From assembly GCA_947178445.1 (NCBI GenBank), contig CAMWYJ010000001.1, forward strand, positions 1 to 64,000: a stretch of 64,000 nucleotides of DNA, written 5' to 3'. Positions 34,948 to 43,481 of this stretch are shown piece after piece. Made by a program: the position numbers and the translations under genes. A model generated the notes under the pieces. It had not been told where the DNA came from. It saw nothing but the letters and a program-made list of their open reading frames with translations, and searched no databases. This DNA comes from an uncultured Clostridium sp. GTDB lineage: Bacteria; Bacillota; Clostridia; Lachnospirales; Lachnospiraceae. The number at the start of each line of letters is the position of its first letter. Position 1 is the first letter of the stretch.

Positions 34948-35300
34948 CTACTTATAACTTCCAGCAAAATAAAGTAAAATCACGAGCAGGCTAAACAGCC
35001 ATAATCCATCTGATTTATAGTATTCTTTCAAAAAGTTCTTATCAGCTGTCCAATACCACCCTCTTCCAAATATGAGCTCGACTGATGCATACCAAAACAT
35101 CAGTAGTATTAGCACTAATAACAAGATCCTCATGTGAGAAACGAATGCTAACATTACGAAGCTATAGACTGCTCCCAGATAACATACCAGTATACTATTT
35201 TTTTGATAATTTCCGGAATATCTTCCTTCTTCTTCTCCCACAGCCAGTATATGCCTAAAACAGCAATGAATGCAACGATTATTTTAGTTTTATTATCCAT
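34948..35300 (-). pseudogene. Frame-shifted duplicate of the small membrane protein gene
   Basis: From an ATG at 35300 the frame reads MDNKTKIIVAFIAVLGIYWL and [15 protein letters not shown] like the intact copy. Then one G is missing near 35190 (ATACTGGTATG against ATACTGGGTATG in the intact gene) and the match continues in another frame as CYLGAVYSFVML to YYKSDGLWLFSLLVILLYF. The C-terminal half is open from 35241 but lacks a suitable start. The copy is therefore likely inactive unless rescued by frameshifting. Confidence 0.8.
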
Positions 35301-35310
35301 AAAATATCCC

Positions 35311-36153
35311 CTACATGAGAATCCGGTTATCGATCAGTCTTGTATTTCCGATATATACTGCAATCGCAATCAATACTGCACCTTCAATTTTATCAATCGG
35401 CTGAATATTGTCAAAGCTTACAACCTCTACATAATCAATTTTCGCCAGCGGGCAGGTTTCTAACTTATTTATGATGATTTCCTTTACCTTTTCGGCATCT
35501 TTCTCGCCCACCTCAATCGCCTGAATTGCCTCCTCCAAGGATGCATTTAAAATAACTGCCTGTTTTCGTTCCTCCTCTGACAAATATGTATTTCTCGAAC
35601 TCTTGGCCAATCCGTCTTCCTCCCGGATGATAGGACAGCCGATAATCTCAATATCAAAATCAAGGTCAATCACCATACGGCGGATAATTGCAAGCTGCTG
35701 TGCATCCTTTTGCCCAAAATAAGCTCGGTCTGCCGGAATGATATGAAACAATTTTGCTACAACCGTCTGCACTCCTTTAAAATGCACCGGGCGGCTGGCA
35801 CCGCAAAGCTTCTCCGGCAACACGGTCATATCCACAAAACCATGAAAATCTGGTCCGTACATTTCCTCCACTTCTGGATGAAAAATGAGATCCACTCCGC
35901 CATCCTCACAAATTTTAGAATCTCTCTCCAAATCTCTGGGATAAGTCTCTAAGTCCTCATTTGGTCCGAACTGCATCGGATTTACAAAAATGCTGACAAC
36001 CACCTTGTCATTGTCTTTTCTTGCCCGGTCAATCAGACTTTTATGCCCCTCATGCAAATATCCCATAGTTGGTACCAGCCCAACCGATAACCCCTGTTTC
36101 TTCCATTCCTTTACCTGCTGTCTTGTCTCTTTAATCGAACCTGAAATTTTCAT
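35311..36153 (-). CDS. panC: Pantothenate synthetase (pantoate-beta-alanine ligase)
   Basis: A 280-residue ligase that joins pantoate and beta-alanine with ATP. It has the HIGH-type motif PTMGYLHEGHKSLIDRA, FVNPMQFGPNED, YFGQKDAQQLAIIRRM and the KMSKS-like loop LAKSSRNTYLS. The ATG at 36153 follows AGGAGATATGTACT and is preferred over a start at 36174. Upstream, a MITE-like element separates it from panB; downstream, its last 24 codons are duplicated. Confidence 0.96.
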   Translation of the reverse strand: MKISGSIKETRQQVKEWKKQGLSVGLVPTMGYLHEGHKSLIDRARKDNDKVVVSIFVNPMQFGPNEDLETYPRDLERDSKICEDGGVDLIFHPEVEEMYGPDFHGFVDMTVLPEKLCGASRPVHFKGVQTVVAKLFHIIPADRAYFGQKDAQQLAIIRRMVIDLDFDIEIIGCPIIREEDGLAKSSRNTYLSEEERKQAVILNASLEEAIQAIEVGEKDAEKVKEIIINKLETCPLAKIDYVEVVSFDNIQPIDKIEGAVLIAIAVYIGNTRLIDNRILM

Positions 36154-36184
36154 AGTACATATCTCCTGTCTCAAATTTATTTTT

Positions 36185-36395
36185 TAGGTAATTGCGAAAC
36201 TCTCTATTTCCAAAACCTAGTTGTATAATATAGACAATATCGCAAGCAGGGTACTTTGGAGCCGTCGGTACTTAGGTGCCGTGTTTTGGCACCTTATGTA
36301 CCGTTACGAGCGACAAGTAGCGCAAGCGTGCCCTGCGGTGATTTGTCTATATTGTACAACGGGCATATTGAAAAACAGAGTTTCGCAATTACCTA
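36185..36395 (+). mobile_element. MITE-like element B, copy 1 (between panB and panC)
   Basis: The element is bounded by a perfect inverted repeat: TTAGGTAATTGCGAAACTCT (36184-36203) and AGAGTTTCGCAATTACCTAA (36377-36396). A second inverted repeat lies inside (GTTGTATAATATAGACAAT at 36220-36238; ATTTGTCTATATTGTACAAC at 36341-36360), and a central hairpin spans 36267-36302. ATTTATTTTT flanks both ends, as expected of a target site duplication. There is no coding capacity, so any movement would need a transposase elsewhere. It lies inside the pantothenate gene series and would fold in the mRNA. Confidence 0.8.
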
Positions 36396-36406
36396 ATTTA
36401 TTTTTT

Positions 36407-37234
36407 CTAATACAGCTTCTCTAACACATCATCACTGATTGTATATTCATGCTCTTTTGCCGGAAAGCTTCCCGCCTTTACCTCGCGGTCATACTCTGCA
36501 AATGCATTTTTCATGATTTCACCAATATTCTCAAACCGCTTTACAAATTTTGGAGTAAAATCTGAGAACATCCCCAGCATATCCTGATATACCAAAACCT
36601 GTCCATCGCATATATTCCCTGCACCAATGCCAATGGTTGGAATAGACAGTTCTTTTGTCACCAGCTCTGCCAGCTTTGCCGGCACACACTCTAACACCAC
36701 CGCAAATGCTCCGGCAGCCTCAACTGCTTTTGCATCTGAAAGCAGTTTTTTCGCTGCTGCCTCCGTCTTCCCCTGCACCTTGAAGCCTCCAAAGGCATTA
36801 ATCGACTGTGGTGTCAACCCTAAATGTGCGCATACCGGAATTCCTGCAGCCGTAATCGCCTCAATCTGTGGGCATATCTCGATTCCGCCCTCCAGCTTTA
36901 CTGCACCGGCACGTCCCTCCTTCATCAGCCGTCCCGCATTTACCACTGCATCATACACCGAAGTCTGATAGCTCATAAACGGCATATCTATCACAACCAA
37001 TGCATCTTTTGCTCCTCTTGCCACAGCGGCTCCATGATGAATCATATCTTCCATCGTTACAGAAATGGTATCCTCATAACCAAGCATCGTATTCCCGAGA
37101 GAATCCCCTACCAAAATCATATTGACTCCTGCTTCATCAATCAACTTTGCAGTAGAATAATCATATGCCGTGAGCATGGAAATCTTTTCTCCCTTTTCTT
37201 TTTGTTCTTTTGCTGTTAAAACCGTATTTTTCAT
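36407..37234 (-). CDS. panB: 3-methyl-2-oxobutanoate hydroxymethyltransferase
   Basis: A 275-residue TIM-barrel enzyme that makes ketopantoate from ketoisovalerate and methylene-tetrahydrofolate. Signatures are [19 protein letters not shown], the metal site [43 protein letters not shown] and [19 protein letters not shown] precedes the ATG. It lies between the panG-like gene and panC, with structured repeats in both flanking spacers. Confidence 0.97.
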   Translation of the reverse strand: MKNTVLTAKEQKEKGEKISMLTAYDYSTAKLIDEAGVNMILVGDSLGNTMLGYEDTISVTMEDMIHHGAAVARGAKDALVVIDMPFMSYQTSVYDAVVNAGRLMKEGRAGAVKLEGGIEICPQIEAITAAGIPVCAHLGLTPQSINAFGGFKVQGKTEAAAKKLLSDAKAVEAAGAFAVVLECVPAKLAELVTKELSIPTIGIGAGNICDGQVLVYQDMLGMFSDFTPKFVKRFENIGEIMKNAFAEYDREVKAGSFPAKEHEYTISDDVLEKLY

Positions 37235-37251
37235 CTTAACCTCCTATATTG

Positions 37252-37313
37252 AACACTTAATGAGCAGCCTTGCTGCGAATTTAGTGTGAAAATACACTTG
37301 CACACTTTGCGAG
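37252..37313 (-). repeat. Repeat C, copy 1 (between panG-like gene and panB)
   Basis: A 62-base unit repeated at 37353-37414 with three differences. It forms a hairpin: ACACTTAAT with ATTTAGTGT around GCAGC-CTT-GCTGC. Two of the changes are the two sides of one base pair (C-G here, T-A in copy 2), so pairing is kept. It sits just ahead of the panB ribosome binding site on the transcript. Confidence 0.75.
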
Positions 37314-37352
37314 GTCTCCTCGAGCTTAGTGGGCATAGTGCTTCCTCTTTCA

Positions 37353-37414
37353 AACACTTAATGAGCAGTTTTACTGCGAATTTAGTGTGAAAATACACTT
37401 GCACACTTTGCGAG
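37353..37414 (-). repeat. Repeat C, copy 2
   Basis: The second 62-base unit, in direct orientation with copy 1 and 39 bases from it. Its apical stem reads GCAGT-TTT-ACTGC, a compensated version of copy 1. The shared tail ends TTGCACACTTTGCGAG. A related hairpin lies between pgk and tpiA. Confidence 0.75.
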
Positions 37415-37426
37415 TAACCAGGCTCC

Positions 37427-38299
37427 TTAGCCGCTTTGTAAAAGATTGTTGATATCATCATAATTCTGTTCTGGATTCTTTTTCTTCGCAATCTCAACAA
37501 GCTTCTTCCCGCAGATACAATAAAGTTTTTTTTGTTCCTCTGACATCACTGATAAATGTGTTTTTATGGTTTCCGTATCTGCCCGTTCAACCGGACCTGT
37601 TAATGCTTCCACACTTCCTTTTTCAATCACGTGCCGCACATTATCCTTTACTAAAATCTGGCTAAAATCCCGTGCTTCCTCCTCCGAAAATCCACAGTCC
37701 CTTAGCAATTCATAACCGGTCTCTAACACGGCAACTACATGATTGCTTAAAATACTTGCTGCTGCATGATATTTAGACTTTACCGATTTATCAATTGGCA
37801 ATACTGCATTGCCAAGAGCTTTTAAAACCCTCTGCCATGCCACAACCGCTTTTTCATGTCCTTCTAACGTGAAGCTCGCCTGATGAAGTTGTCTGTATAC
37901 GGAATCTTTATCGCTGAATGCGAACATAGGATGTATGGAAACCGGATATGCACCGTATTCCCCAATACCTGAAAAAACATCGGATGATAAGGAGCCACTT
38001 AAATGACAAATAATCCTGCCATGTATCTTTTCTTTATCAAGTGCATTCCAAACATCCTTTACCGCTCCGTCCGGAGTCGATATGATAATGGTATCACTTG
38101 CCACAATCACCTCTTTCACACTTTGAAACAAATGCGAATCTGTAAACTGTGCTGCCCATCTGGCATCCTCTTTCATTAAACTATAATAGCCGGTAACTTC
38201 CAAAGCTTCTGTCTGCCCACTTTGCTGCATTTGATATGTGGAAAAATATTTTCCAAGACTACAGCCTGCTTTACCAGCACCTATAAAACCTACCTTCAT
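37427..38299 (-). CDS. panG: PanG-like ketopantoate reductase (Rossmann-like plus DUF2520)
   Basis: A 290-residue NAD(P)-binding protein. The N-terminal Rossmann fold has GFIGAGKAGCSLGKYF and IISTPDGAVKDVW; the C-terminal half (about 130-290) is helical and matches DUF2520, with HPMFAFSD and KSKYHAAASILSNHVVA. PanG, described in Francisella as an alternative ketopantoate reductase, has this architecture. Position directly before panB supports that role, and no panE is visible here. The start at 38299 follows AAGGGGGGAACAGC. A short-chain F420-like reductase is the alternative reading. Confidence 0.78.
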   Translation of the reverse strand: MKVGFIGAGKAGCSLGKYFSTYQMQQSGQTEALEVTGYYSLMKEDARWAAQFTDSHLFQSVKEVIVASDTIIISTPDGAVKDVWNALDKEKIHGRIICHLSGSLSSDVFSGIGEYGAYPVSIHPMFAFSDKDSVYRQLHQASFTLEGHEKAVVAWQRVLKALGNAVLPIDKSVKSKYHAAASILSNHVVAVLETGYELLRDCGFSEEEARDFSQILVKDNVRHVIEKGSVEALTGPVERADTETIKTHLSVMSEEQKKLYCICGKKLVEIAKKKNPEQNYDDINNLLQSG

Positions 38300-38518
38300 G
38301 CTGTTCCCCCCTTGTTCATACTTCCATAGAAATACTCTGGCTGTATCGTTAAATATCCTGCCGCAGGCAGCATGACATCTAACTCTTCCGGCATCTGCCA
38401 AAATCAGGCAAACCTGATTTTTGCCCATTGCCATCACATGAATCAAGTGGCAGCACTTACCATTCGATGCAGTTTCTTCCGAATACCGCTCAACAGTAAT
38501 GTATCATTTTCTCACCGA

Positions 38519-39358
38519 TTATTCAAGGTTTTTTTTAGTACGTTTCTTTTTTTCTTCCTGCTTTCTCTTAAATGCCATAACCGCCTGTTTGGAATCCACC
38601 CGTTCATCTTTTAAAGAGTATTTTAAAGCATTCATTACCGCAATCCCTGCAGCAGCTCCTGCTGTAAGTATGATATAGCTAAGTGCAAGTGCCACGGGTC
38701 GTTCAAACACTTCAATATAACTCGTTGTCGTAAATGCAATCAAAAAGCCTGGTAAAAAATGAAGCAATGTATCACAAAGCAGTGCAATCAAAATGCCTCT
38801 TACCGGCATCTTCTGCTCCACAAAATATACCAGGGAAATCATGACCGCTGCAAGGATAACGATAAACAGTATTCTTTCATAGCATGACAAAAAAAGCTCT
38901 GCCGTTGATGTATTTATCTCTACATCATTTTTTGTAAGACATGCAAAAACGGTGGAAATACTCCGGTATCCTACCAAAGCTATCGACTCTGCCATAGCAT
39001 AACCCAAGGCCAGCATGAAAGCCTTAGCAAAGGACATCTGTTTTTTGAATACGAGCACCAAAACAAGCAGCTCTGGTATCAGGGCAAACACCGCACCTGC
39101 AAACGCAACGCAAAATAAATACAAAATATAATGCACATTCATAAAAATCATAAGACTGCTGTGATTAAACAAATACTGCAGTCCATGCTCTTTTACCCCC
39201 CACTGCATTGCAAAATATATCACCACACCCAGACCAAAAGAGATTAAAATCCCCTTTTGCTCCATCGGATTTTTTTTCCATACAATTCCCAATATCACAA
39301 GTGGTAAAACGATACTAATCACCGCTGTCAACACCAACGCAATCATATCTGCTGTCAT
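38519..39358 (-). CDS. YhfC family membrane protein
   Basis: A 279-residue protein with about eight membrane helices and a basic, Lys-rich C-terminus. The order of helices and the motifs ALGYAMAESIALVGYRSIST and LLCDTLLHFLPGFLIA fit the YhfC family (distantly related to CPBP intramembrane proteases), whose function is not settled. AAAGGATGGAAAAAA precedes the ATG at 39358. It follows the zinc-binding lipoprotein gene by 43 bases, so a link to metal uptake is possible. Confidence 0.75.
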   Translation of the reverse strand: MTADMIALVLTAVISIVLPLVILGIVWKKNPMEQKGILISFGLGVVIYFAMQWGVKEHGLQYLFNHSSLMIFMNVHYILYLFCVAFAGAVFALIPELLVLVLVFKKQMSFAKAFMLALGYAMAESIALVGYRSISTVFACLTKNDVEINTSTAELFLSCYERILFIVILAAVMISLVYFVEQKMPVRGILIALLCDTLLHFLPGFLIAFTTTSYIEVFERPVALALSYIILTAGAAAGIAVMNALKYSLKDERVDSKQAVMAFKRKQEEKKKRTKKNLE

Positions 39359-39401
39359 TTTTTTCCATCCTTTGCACACTTTATTCCTACGGGTTTTCGG
39401 A

Positions 39402-40367
39402 CTATTTGAGGGCTTTTTTCAAAGCTTCAAGATTTTGCTCCATAAGCCCAATATAATCCAAACCCTCCGCTTCCAGCTCTGCGCTCCGTCCCTCAATTGG
39501 ATTTAGAACATCCGTCCTTGCACCCACCTCATCTGCAATCGTCTCTGCAACCTTCGGACTCACAAGTTCCTCAAAGAAAATCACCTGTATATCATTTTCT
39601 CTGCAAAAATCAATAATCTCCTTCATTCTTGCCGTATCCGGTTCGGAATCAGCAGTCAGTCCTTCTACCGCCTCCTGGATCAGCCCATACTCCTCGCAAA
39701 GATATCCAAATGCCTCATGCGCTACTACAATCGTATTCTTCGATAATCCGGCCAATTCCTTCTCGTACCGGTCTGCCAACGCACGAAGCTTTGTTTTATA
39801 ATCATCAAAGTTACTGTTATAATAGTCTGCATTTTCTGCATCCGCCTCACACAATGCATCCTTTATCACCTCCGCCTCGCAAATGGCATTTTCAATGCTC
39901 AGCCAGGTATGTGGATCCATGCGTTCGTCTGCATTTCTTTCCCCACTGTGCGCCTCCTCCCCCTCATGGGAGTGTTCTGTCTCTAACAAATCTACATTTT
40001 GGGCAGCCTCCACGATCACTAAATCCTTATTGCTGACCGATTCCAACGTCTTATCCACAAAATGCTCCATTCCAGCACCGTTATAGATAAATACATCCGC
40101 TTCCTCCATTAATTGCATATCTCCGGTGGATAGTTCAAAGTCATGGGGCTCCATTCCCGCAGGAACCAGATTTATGATTTCTGCCTTATCCCCCGCAATC
40201 TCTTCAGTAAAATTCTGTATGGGATAAATGGTCGTAACGATTTTTAATGTCGCTTCGCTTGTAAAGTGCCGGTTATTTGCCTGCACTCCACAGCCGGACA
40301 GCATAAAAAGACTTGCACACAGCATTCCAAAAAAGCTGCATTCCACTCTTTTTTTCCATTCTTTCAT
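39402..40367 (-). CDS. Zinc/manganese ABC transporter substrate-binding lipoprotein (ZnuA-like)
   Basis: A 321-residue lipoprotein with lipobox LSGC. It has the cluster A-I metal-binding fold: His ligands in AGMEPHDFELS, MDPHTWLS and VVAHEAFGYLCEEYG, and an acidic ligand probably near the C-terminus in VLNPIEG. A His/Glu-rich loop (ETEHSHEGEEAHSGE) lies before the second ligand, typical of zinc rather than manganese binders. No ATPase or permease gene is adjacent, so the partner transporter must be elsewhere. A YhfC membrane protein follows. AACGGAGAAATGAT precedes the ATG. Confidence 0.88.
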   Translation of the reverse strand: MKEWKKRVECSFFGMLCASLFMLSGCGVQANNRHFTSEATLKIVTTIYPIQNFTEEIAGDKAEIINLVPAGMEPHDFELSTGDMQLMEEADVFIYNGAGMEHFVDKTLESVSNKDLVIVEAAQNVDLLETEHSHEGEEAHSGERNADERMDPHTWLSIENAICEAEVIKDALCEADAENADYYNSNFDDYKTKLRALADRYEKELAGLSKNTIVVAHEAFGYLCEEYGLIQEAVEGLTADSEPDTARMKEIIDFCRENDIQVIFFEELVSPKVAETIADEVGARTDVLNPIEGRSAELEAEGLDYIGLMEQNLEALKKALK

Positions 40368-40385
40368 ATCATTTCTCCGTTATCA

Positions 40386-40607
40386 TTAATGATGGTAGTT
40401 TGCCATTTTTTTCGAATAATCATCCGCAATTCTCTTGTATTTCATATAATCCTTTTCCTTAATGGTTCCATCTGCCTCATAGGCATCCAAAACTGCATGA
40501 AGTTTTTTCAGGGCATCATGTGCCAGATCCTTATAATTATTCTCCAAATTAATACGCAAATCATTCAGCAATCCGTCTAATTCAATTCGAATACTTCTCT
40601 TCAGCAT
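40386..40607 (-). CDS. Small helical protein of unknown function
   Basis: A 73-residue soluble, helix-rich protein (IRIELDGLLNDLRINLENNY; DALKKLHAVLDAYEADGTI) ending in ANYHH. The ATG at 40607 follows GAGGAGTGGAACT; longer versions from 40715 would overlap the divergent subtilase gene. It lies 18 bases before the ZnuA-like gene and has a good promoter. It has only two terminal His residues, too few to call a metal sensor. Confidence 0.65.
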   Translation of the reverse strand: MLKRSIRIELDGLLNDLRINLENNYKDLAHDALKKLHAVLDAYEADGTIKEKDYMKYKRIADDYSKKMANYHH

Positions 40608-40640
40608 AGTTCCACTCCTCACACTTTTACATATACTATT

Positions 40641-40669
40641 ACTATAACCGCTTACTGCAAATTTGTAAA
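40641..40669 (-). promoter_or_regulatory. Predicted promoter for the small helical protein and ZnuA-like operon
   Basis: On the minus strand TTTACA (40664-40669) and TATAGT (40641-40646) are 17 bases apart, about 35 bases before the start codon at 40607. No zinc-uptake (Zur) operator was recognised by eye. Confidence 0.6.
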
Positions 40670-40687
40670 GAACGGAGGTAATTTCCC

Positions 40688-41602
40688 ATGTCTGCCCCTG
40701 CCAAAATTCCTGCACAATTTTTCAACGCAATTCCCTTTCACAGACAGGGGATCACTGGTAAAAATATCACGGTTGCCGTTATGGATTCCGGCATTTCTCC
40801 CCATCCGGATATTCACCCTTCAAGAATACTGGCATTTGAAGATTTTGTAGAAGTATCCCCCCATGCTTCCAACAGCCGTTTTTCACGATATGACCATCCG
40901 CTGCGGCAAACACCTTCTGCTGCCTTCTATGATGACTTTTCTCATGGCACACATGTAGCCGGGATTATTGCGTCAGACAAAATCGGCATTGCACCTGAAT
41001 GTAACCTGGTTTCCTTAAAAGTTCTTGACCATCACGGAAATGGTTCTTCCGGACAATTTGTGGAAGCCTTAAAATGGCTGCTTCTCCATCAGAATATTTA
41101 CAATATCCGGATATTAAATATTTCCATCGGCGGCAGCCAGGCCCATTTAAAGGATGAAAACGCTCCTTTAAACTTATGGGTAAACAAATTATGGGAAAAC
41201 GGTATCACAGTCTGCTGCTCTGCAGGAAATAATGGTCCTTCGCCGGATTCCATTACTGCGCCGGGCAACTGTAAAAAAGTTATCACGGTCGGCTCCAGTG
41301 ACGGAAAGCGATATTCCTCTGCCGGTCCTCTTCTTCCCTATATCACCAAACCGGAACTGGTAGCTCCCGGCACACATGTCTTAAGCTTAAAACCCGGCGG
41401 CGGCTATCATATCAAAAGCGGAACCTCTATGTCCGTACCGTTTATCAGTGGTGCCTGTGCCCTTCTTTTACAGCTTTATCCGCATCTTACAAATGATCAG
41501 ATTAAAATCCGGCTTATGGAGGCTGCCCGTACTGTTCCCTATCTTCCCTACAATATGCAGGGAGCCGGTGTATTATCTCTCCAAAAGCTCCTATATCATT
41601 AA
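40688..41602 (+). CDS. S8 family serine protease (intracellular-type subtilisin)
   Basis: A 304-residue subtilase with the catalytic triad Asp (VAVMDSGISPHPD), His (HGTHVAGIIAS) and Ser (SGTSMSVPFISG), plus the oxyanion Asn in CSAGNNGPSPDS. There is no signal peptide and no long propeptide; only about 20 residues precede the catalytic domain, as in intracellular subtilisins. It is divergent from the small helical protein gene, and its stop overlaps that of the helicase remnant on the other strand. GAACGGAGGTAATTTCCC precedes the ATG. Confidence 0.93.
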   Translation: MSAPAKIPAQFFNAIPFHRQGITGKNITVAVMDSGISPHPDIHPSRILAFEDFVEVSPHASNSRFSRYDHPLRQTPSAAFYDDFSHGTHVAGIIASDKIGIAPECNLVSLKVLDHHGNGSSGQFVEALKWLLLHQNIYNIRILNISIGGSQAHLKDENAPLNLWVNKLWENGITVCCSAGNNGPSPDSITAPGNCKKVITVGSSDGKRYSSAGPLLPYITKPELVAPGTHVLSLKPGGGYHIKSGTSMSVPFISGACALLLQLYPHLTNDQIKIRLMEAARTVPYLPYNMQGAGVLSLQKLLYH

Positions 41603-43451
41603 TTGACCAAACTGTCACTCATAATCTCCTGGAGGAAACGGGACGGCTCTAACTCCTTATTGTAATATTCCTTTACCTCATAAATATGCAAATGCTCTCT
41701 CGCCCTTGTCATGGCAACATAAAACATACGCCGTTCTTCCTCTATTTCCTCCGGTTTTACCGCCTTTTTATACGGTGCCATTCCCTCGTTTGCCTCCAGC
41801 ATAAATACGGCATCAAATTCTAACCCTTTTGCACTGTGCATAGTAGTCACTGCCACACCTTGCCGTTTTTTTTTCGCCAGCTTTATATGTCTTTCAAATT
41901 CCTCCCGGTACTGCTCCATTCCATCAAACCATTCGCGAAAAGTTTTATACTGCTTCGCCATTTCTTCAAGCTCATCTAACGGTCCAAATAAATCCTCTAC
42001 ATTCAGATGACGGTATGCCGCATACTCCCCCAGATACTCATCATAACCGATTGCCTTCCGTATAAAATGCACTGCCGCATAAGGCTTAAGCCCCTTTAAA
42101 ATTTTCAATTCATATTCCATCTGGTTAATATGATCAACCGCCCATTCTTTTCCAGCAAATGCTTCACGAAGCCCTTCAAAGCTTATGACCGGTTCCGTTA
42201 AAAGCTCCCTTGTAAGATACCGGTTCGGTTTATTGATAATGCGTAGAAACAGGGCTCTGTCCCGAACTCCCATGGCGGCTTGCACATAATCCAATATATT
42301 TTTCACAGTGAAATGATCATACACACAGGGCATCTTATCCTGAAGCTTGAAGGGCACATTATATTCCATCAAACGGTTTACAATCCCCTTGCCTGCACAT
42401 TTGTCCGGACAATCACTGCCATCTCTTCATATTCCACGCCACGTTCATGATATTCCATAATTTGCTTTAGCACATGGGCATTCTCTTCTGCTAATGTCTT
42501 CATATGATGAATATGAACCGGCTCCTCATAGTCCCTGGCACTGACGATATTCTTGTCAAATCTCGTCCGGTTATTTGAAATCAGCCGGACTGCACCCTCT
42601 GTAATATTTCTGCTGCAACGGTAATTTACATCTAAAAAAGTGGTTACCGCATCTTTATAATCATCTTTAAAATGCAGCATGATCTCTGGTCTGGCTCCCC
42701 GAAATCCATATATACTCTGGTCATCATCTCCCACAATAAAAAGATTATTTTCCGGTAACGCAAGCATTTTTGTGATCTCATACTGAATTTTATTGATATC
42801 CTGAAATTCATCAACAAGGATATACCGATACCGTTTTTGAAGTTTTCGCAAAATATCCTTCCGTTCCTTTAAAAGCTCATAGCAATATACCATCATATCG
42901 TCAAAATCCAACTTGCCCATTGATGCCACAGCCTGCTCATACTCCCGGTAAACCTCCCGGAACACTTCCTCCCCAAGACATCCCGAATAGAAATGCTCTA
43001 AGGAAATCATATCCCCCTTCATGGTTCCTATTTCCTGTATAACCGACTGTATAAGCTCATCCTCATCCCCGCATTCAAGCTCCTTTTTACGAATGATACC
43101 TTTAAGCAGATTATATTTCTCTTCCTCCTTCAAAATATTTGATGCCTTATATCCATAAGCGGCCTTTAAAATATAAAAAAATACCGAATGAAACGTTCCA
43201 AAGGTACAGCCACACACCTTCCCTTTCATTAAATTCCAAAACCGCTCCTCCATCTCCTTCGCACTGGCCCTTGTAAAGGTTATCACAAGAATCTGATAAG
43301 GATTGACATGAGCGTTTTCAATCAGATATTTAATTCTGTATACCATAGCAGTGGTTTTTCCAGCCCCGGGTCCTGCTAACGCAATCATAGGACCGTTTAC
43401 ATGCCGGATTGCCTTCTGCTGTCCTTCATTAAAGCGGTGCATCTTCGTCAC
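41599..43451 (-). pseudogene. UvrD/PcrA-like superfamily 1 helicase, interrupted by a frameshift
   Basis: Two adjacent frames make one helicase of about 617 residues. The upstream part (42378-43451) has motif I AGPGAGKTTAM, ITFTRASAKEMEERF, motif II LVDEFQDIN, motif III VGDDDQSIYGFRGA and NYRCSRN, and stops just after VRTNVQARGL. The downstream part (41599 to about 42385) continues IVNRLMEYNVPF and carries motif V TTMHSAKGLEFDAVF and motif VI FYVAMTRAREHLHIYE. One base is missing in a G-run near 42386; a fifth G would restore the frame. It is either a real mutation or a sequencing error. Neither half alone should be an active helicase. Confidence 0.85.
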
Positions 43452-43481
43452 TCTGCTATCCTTTCATATATCTGTAAATAG

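Noticed and set aside
36221-36424. Plus-strand reading frame through MITE-like copy 1 (and the matching frame at 43521-43703)
   Set aside because: It follows from the repeat sequence; there is no start signal, and the compensatory hairpin changes indicate structure and not coding.
37252-37414. CRISPR-like direct repeats
   Set aside because: There are only two units, they are 62 bases long and fold as hairpins, and no cas gene is near.
37427-38446. Extended N-terminus (49 residues) on the PanG-like protein
   Set aside because: The Rossmann motif must start near the N-terminus, and the ATG at 38299 has a strong ribosome binding site.
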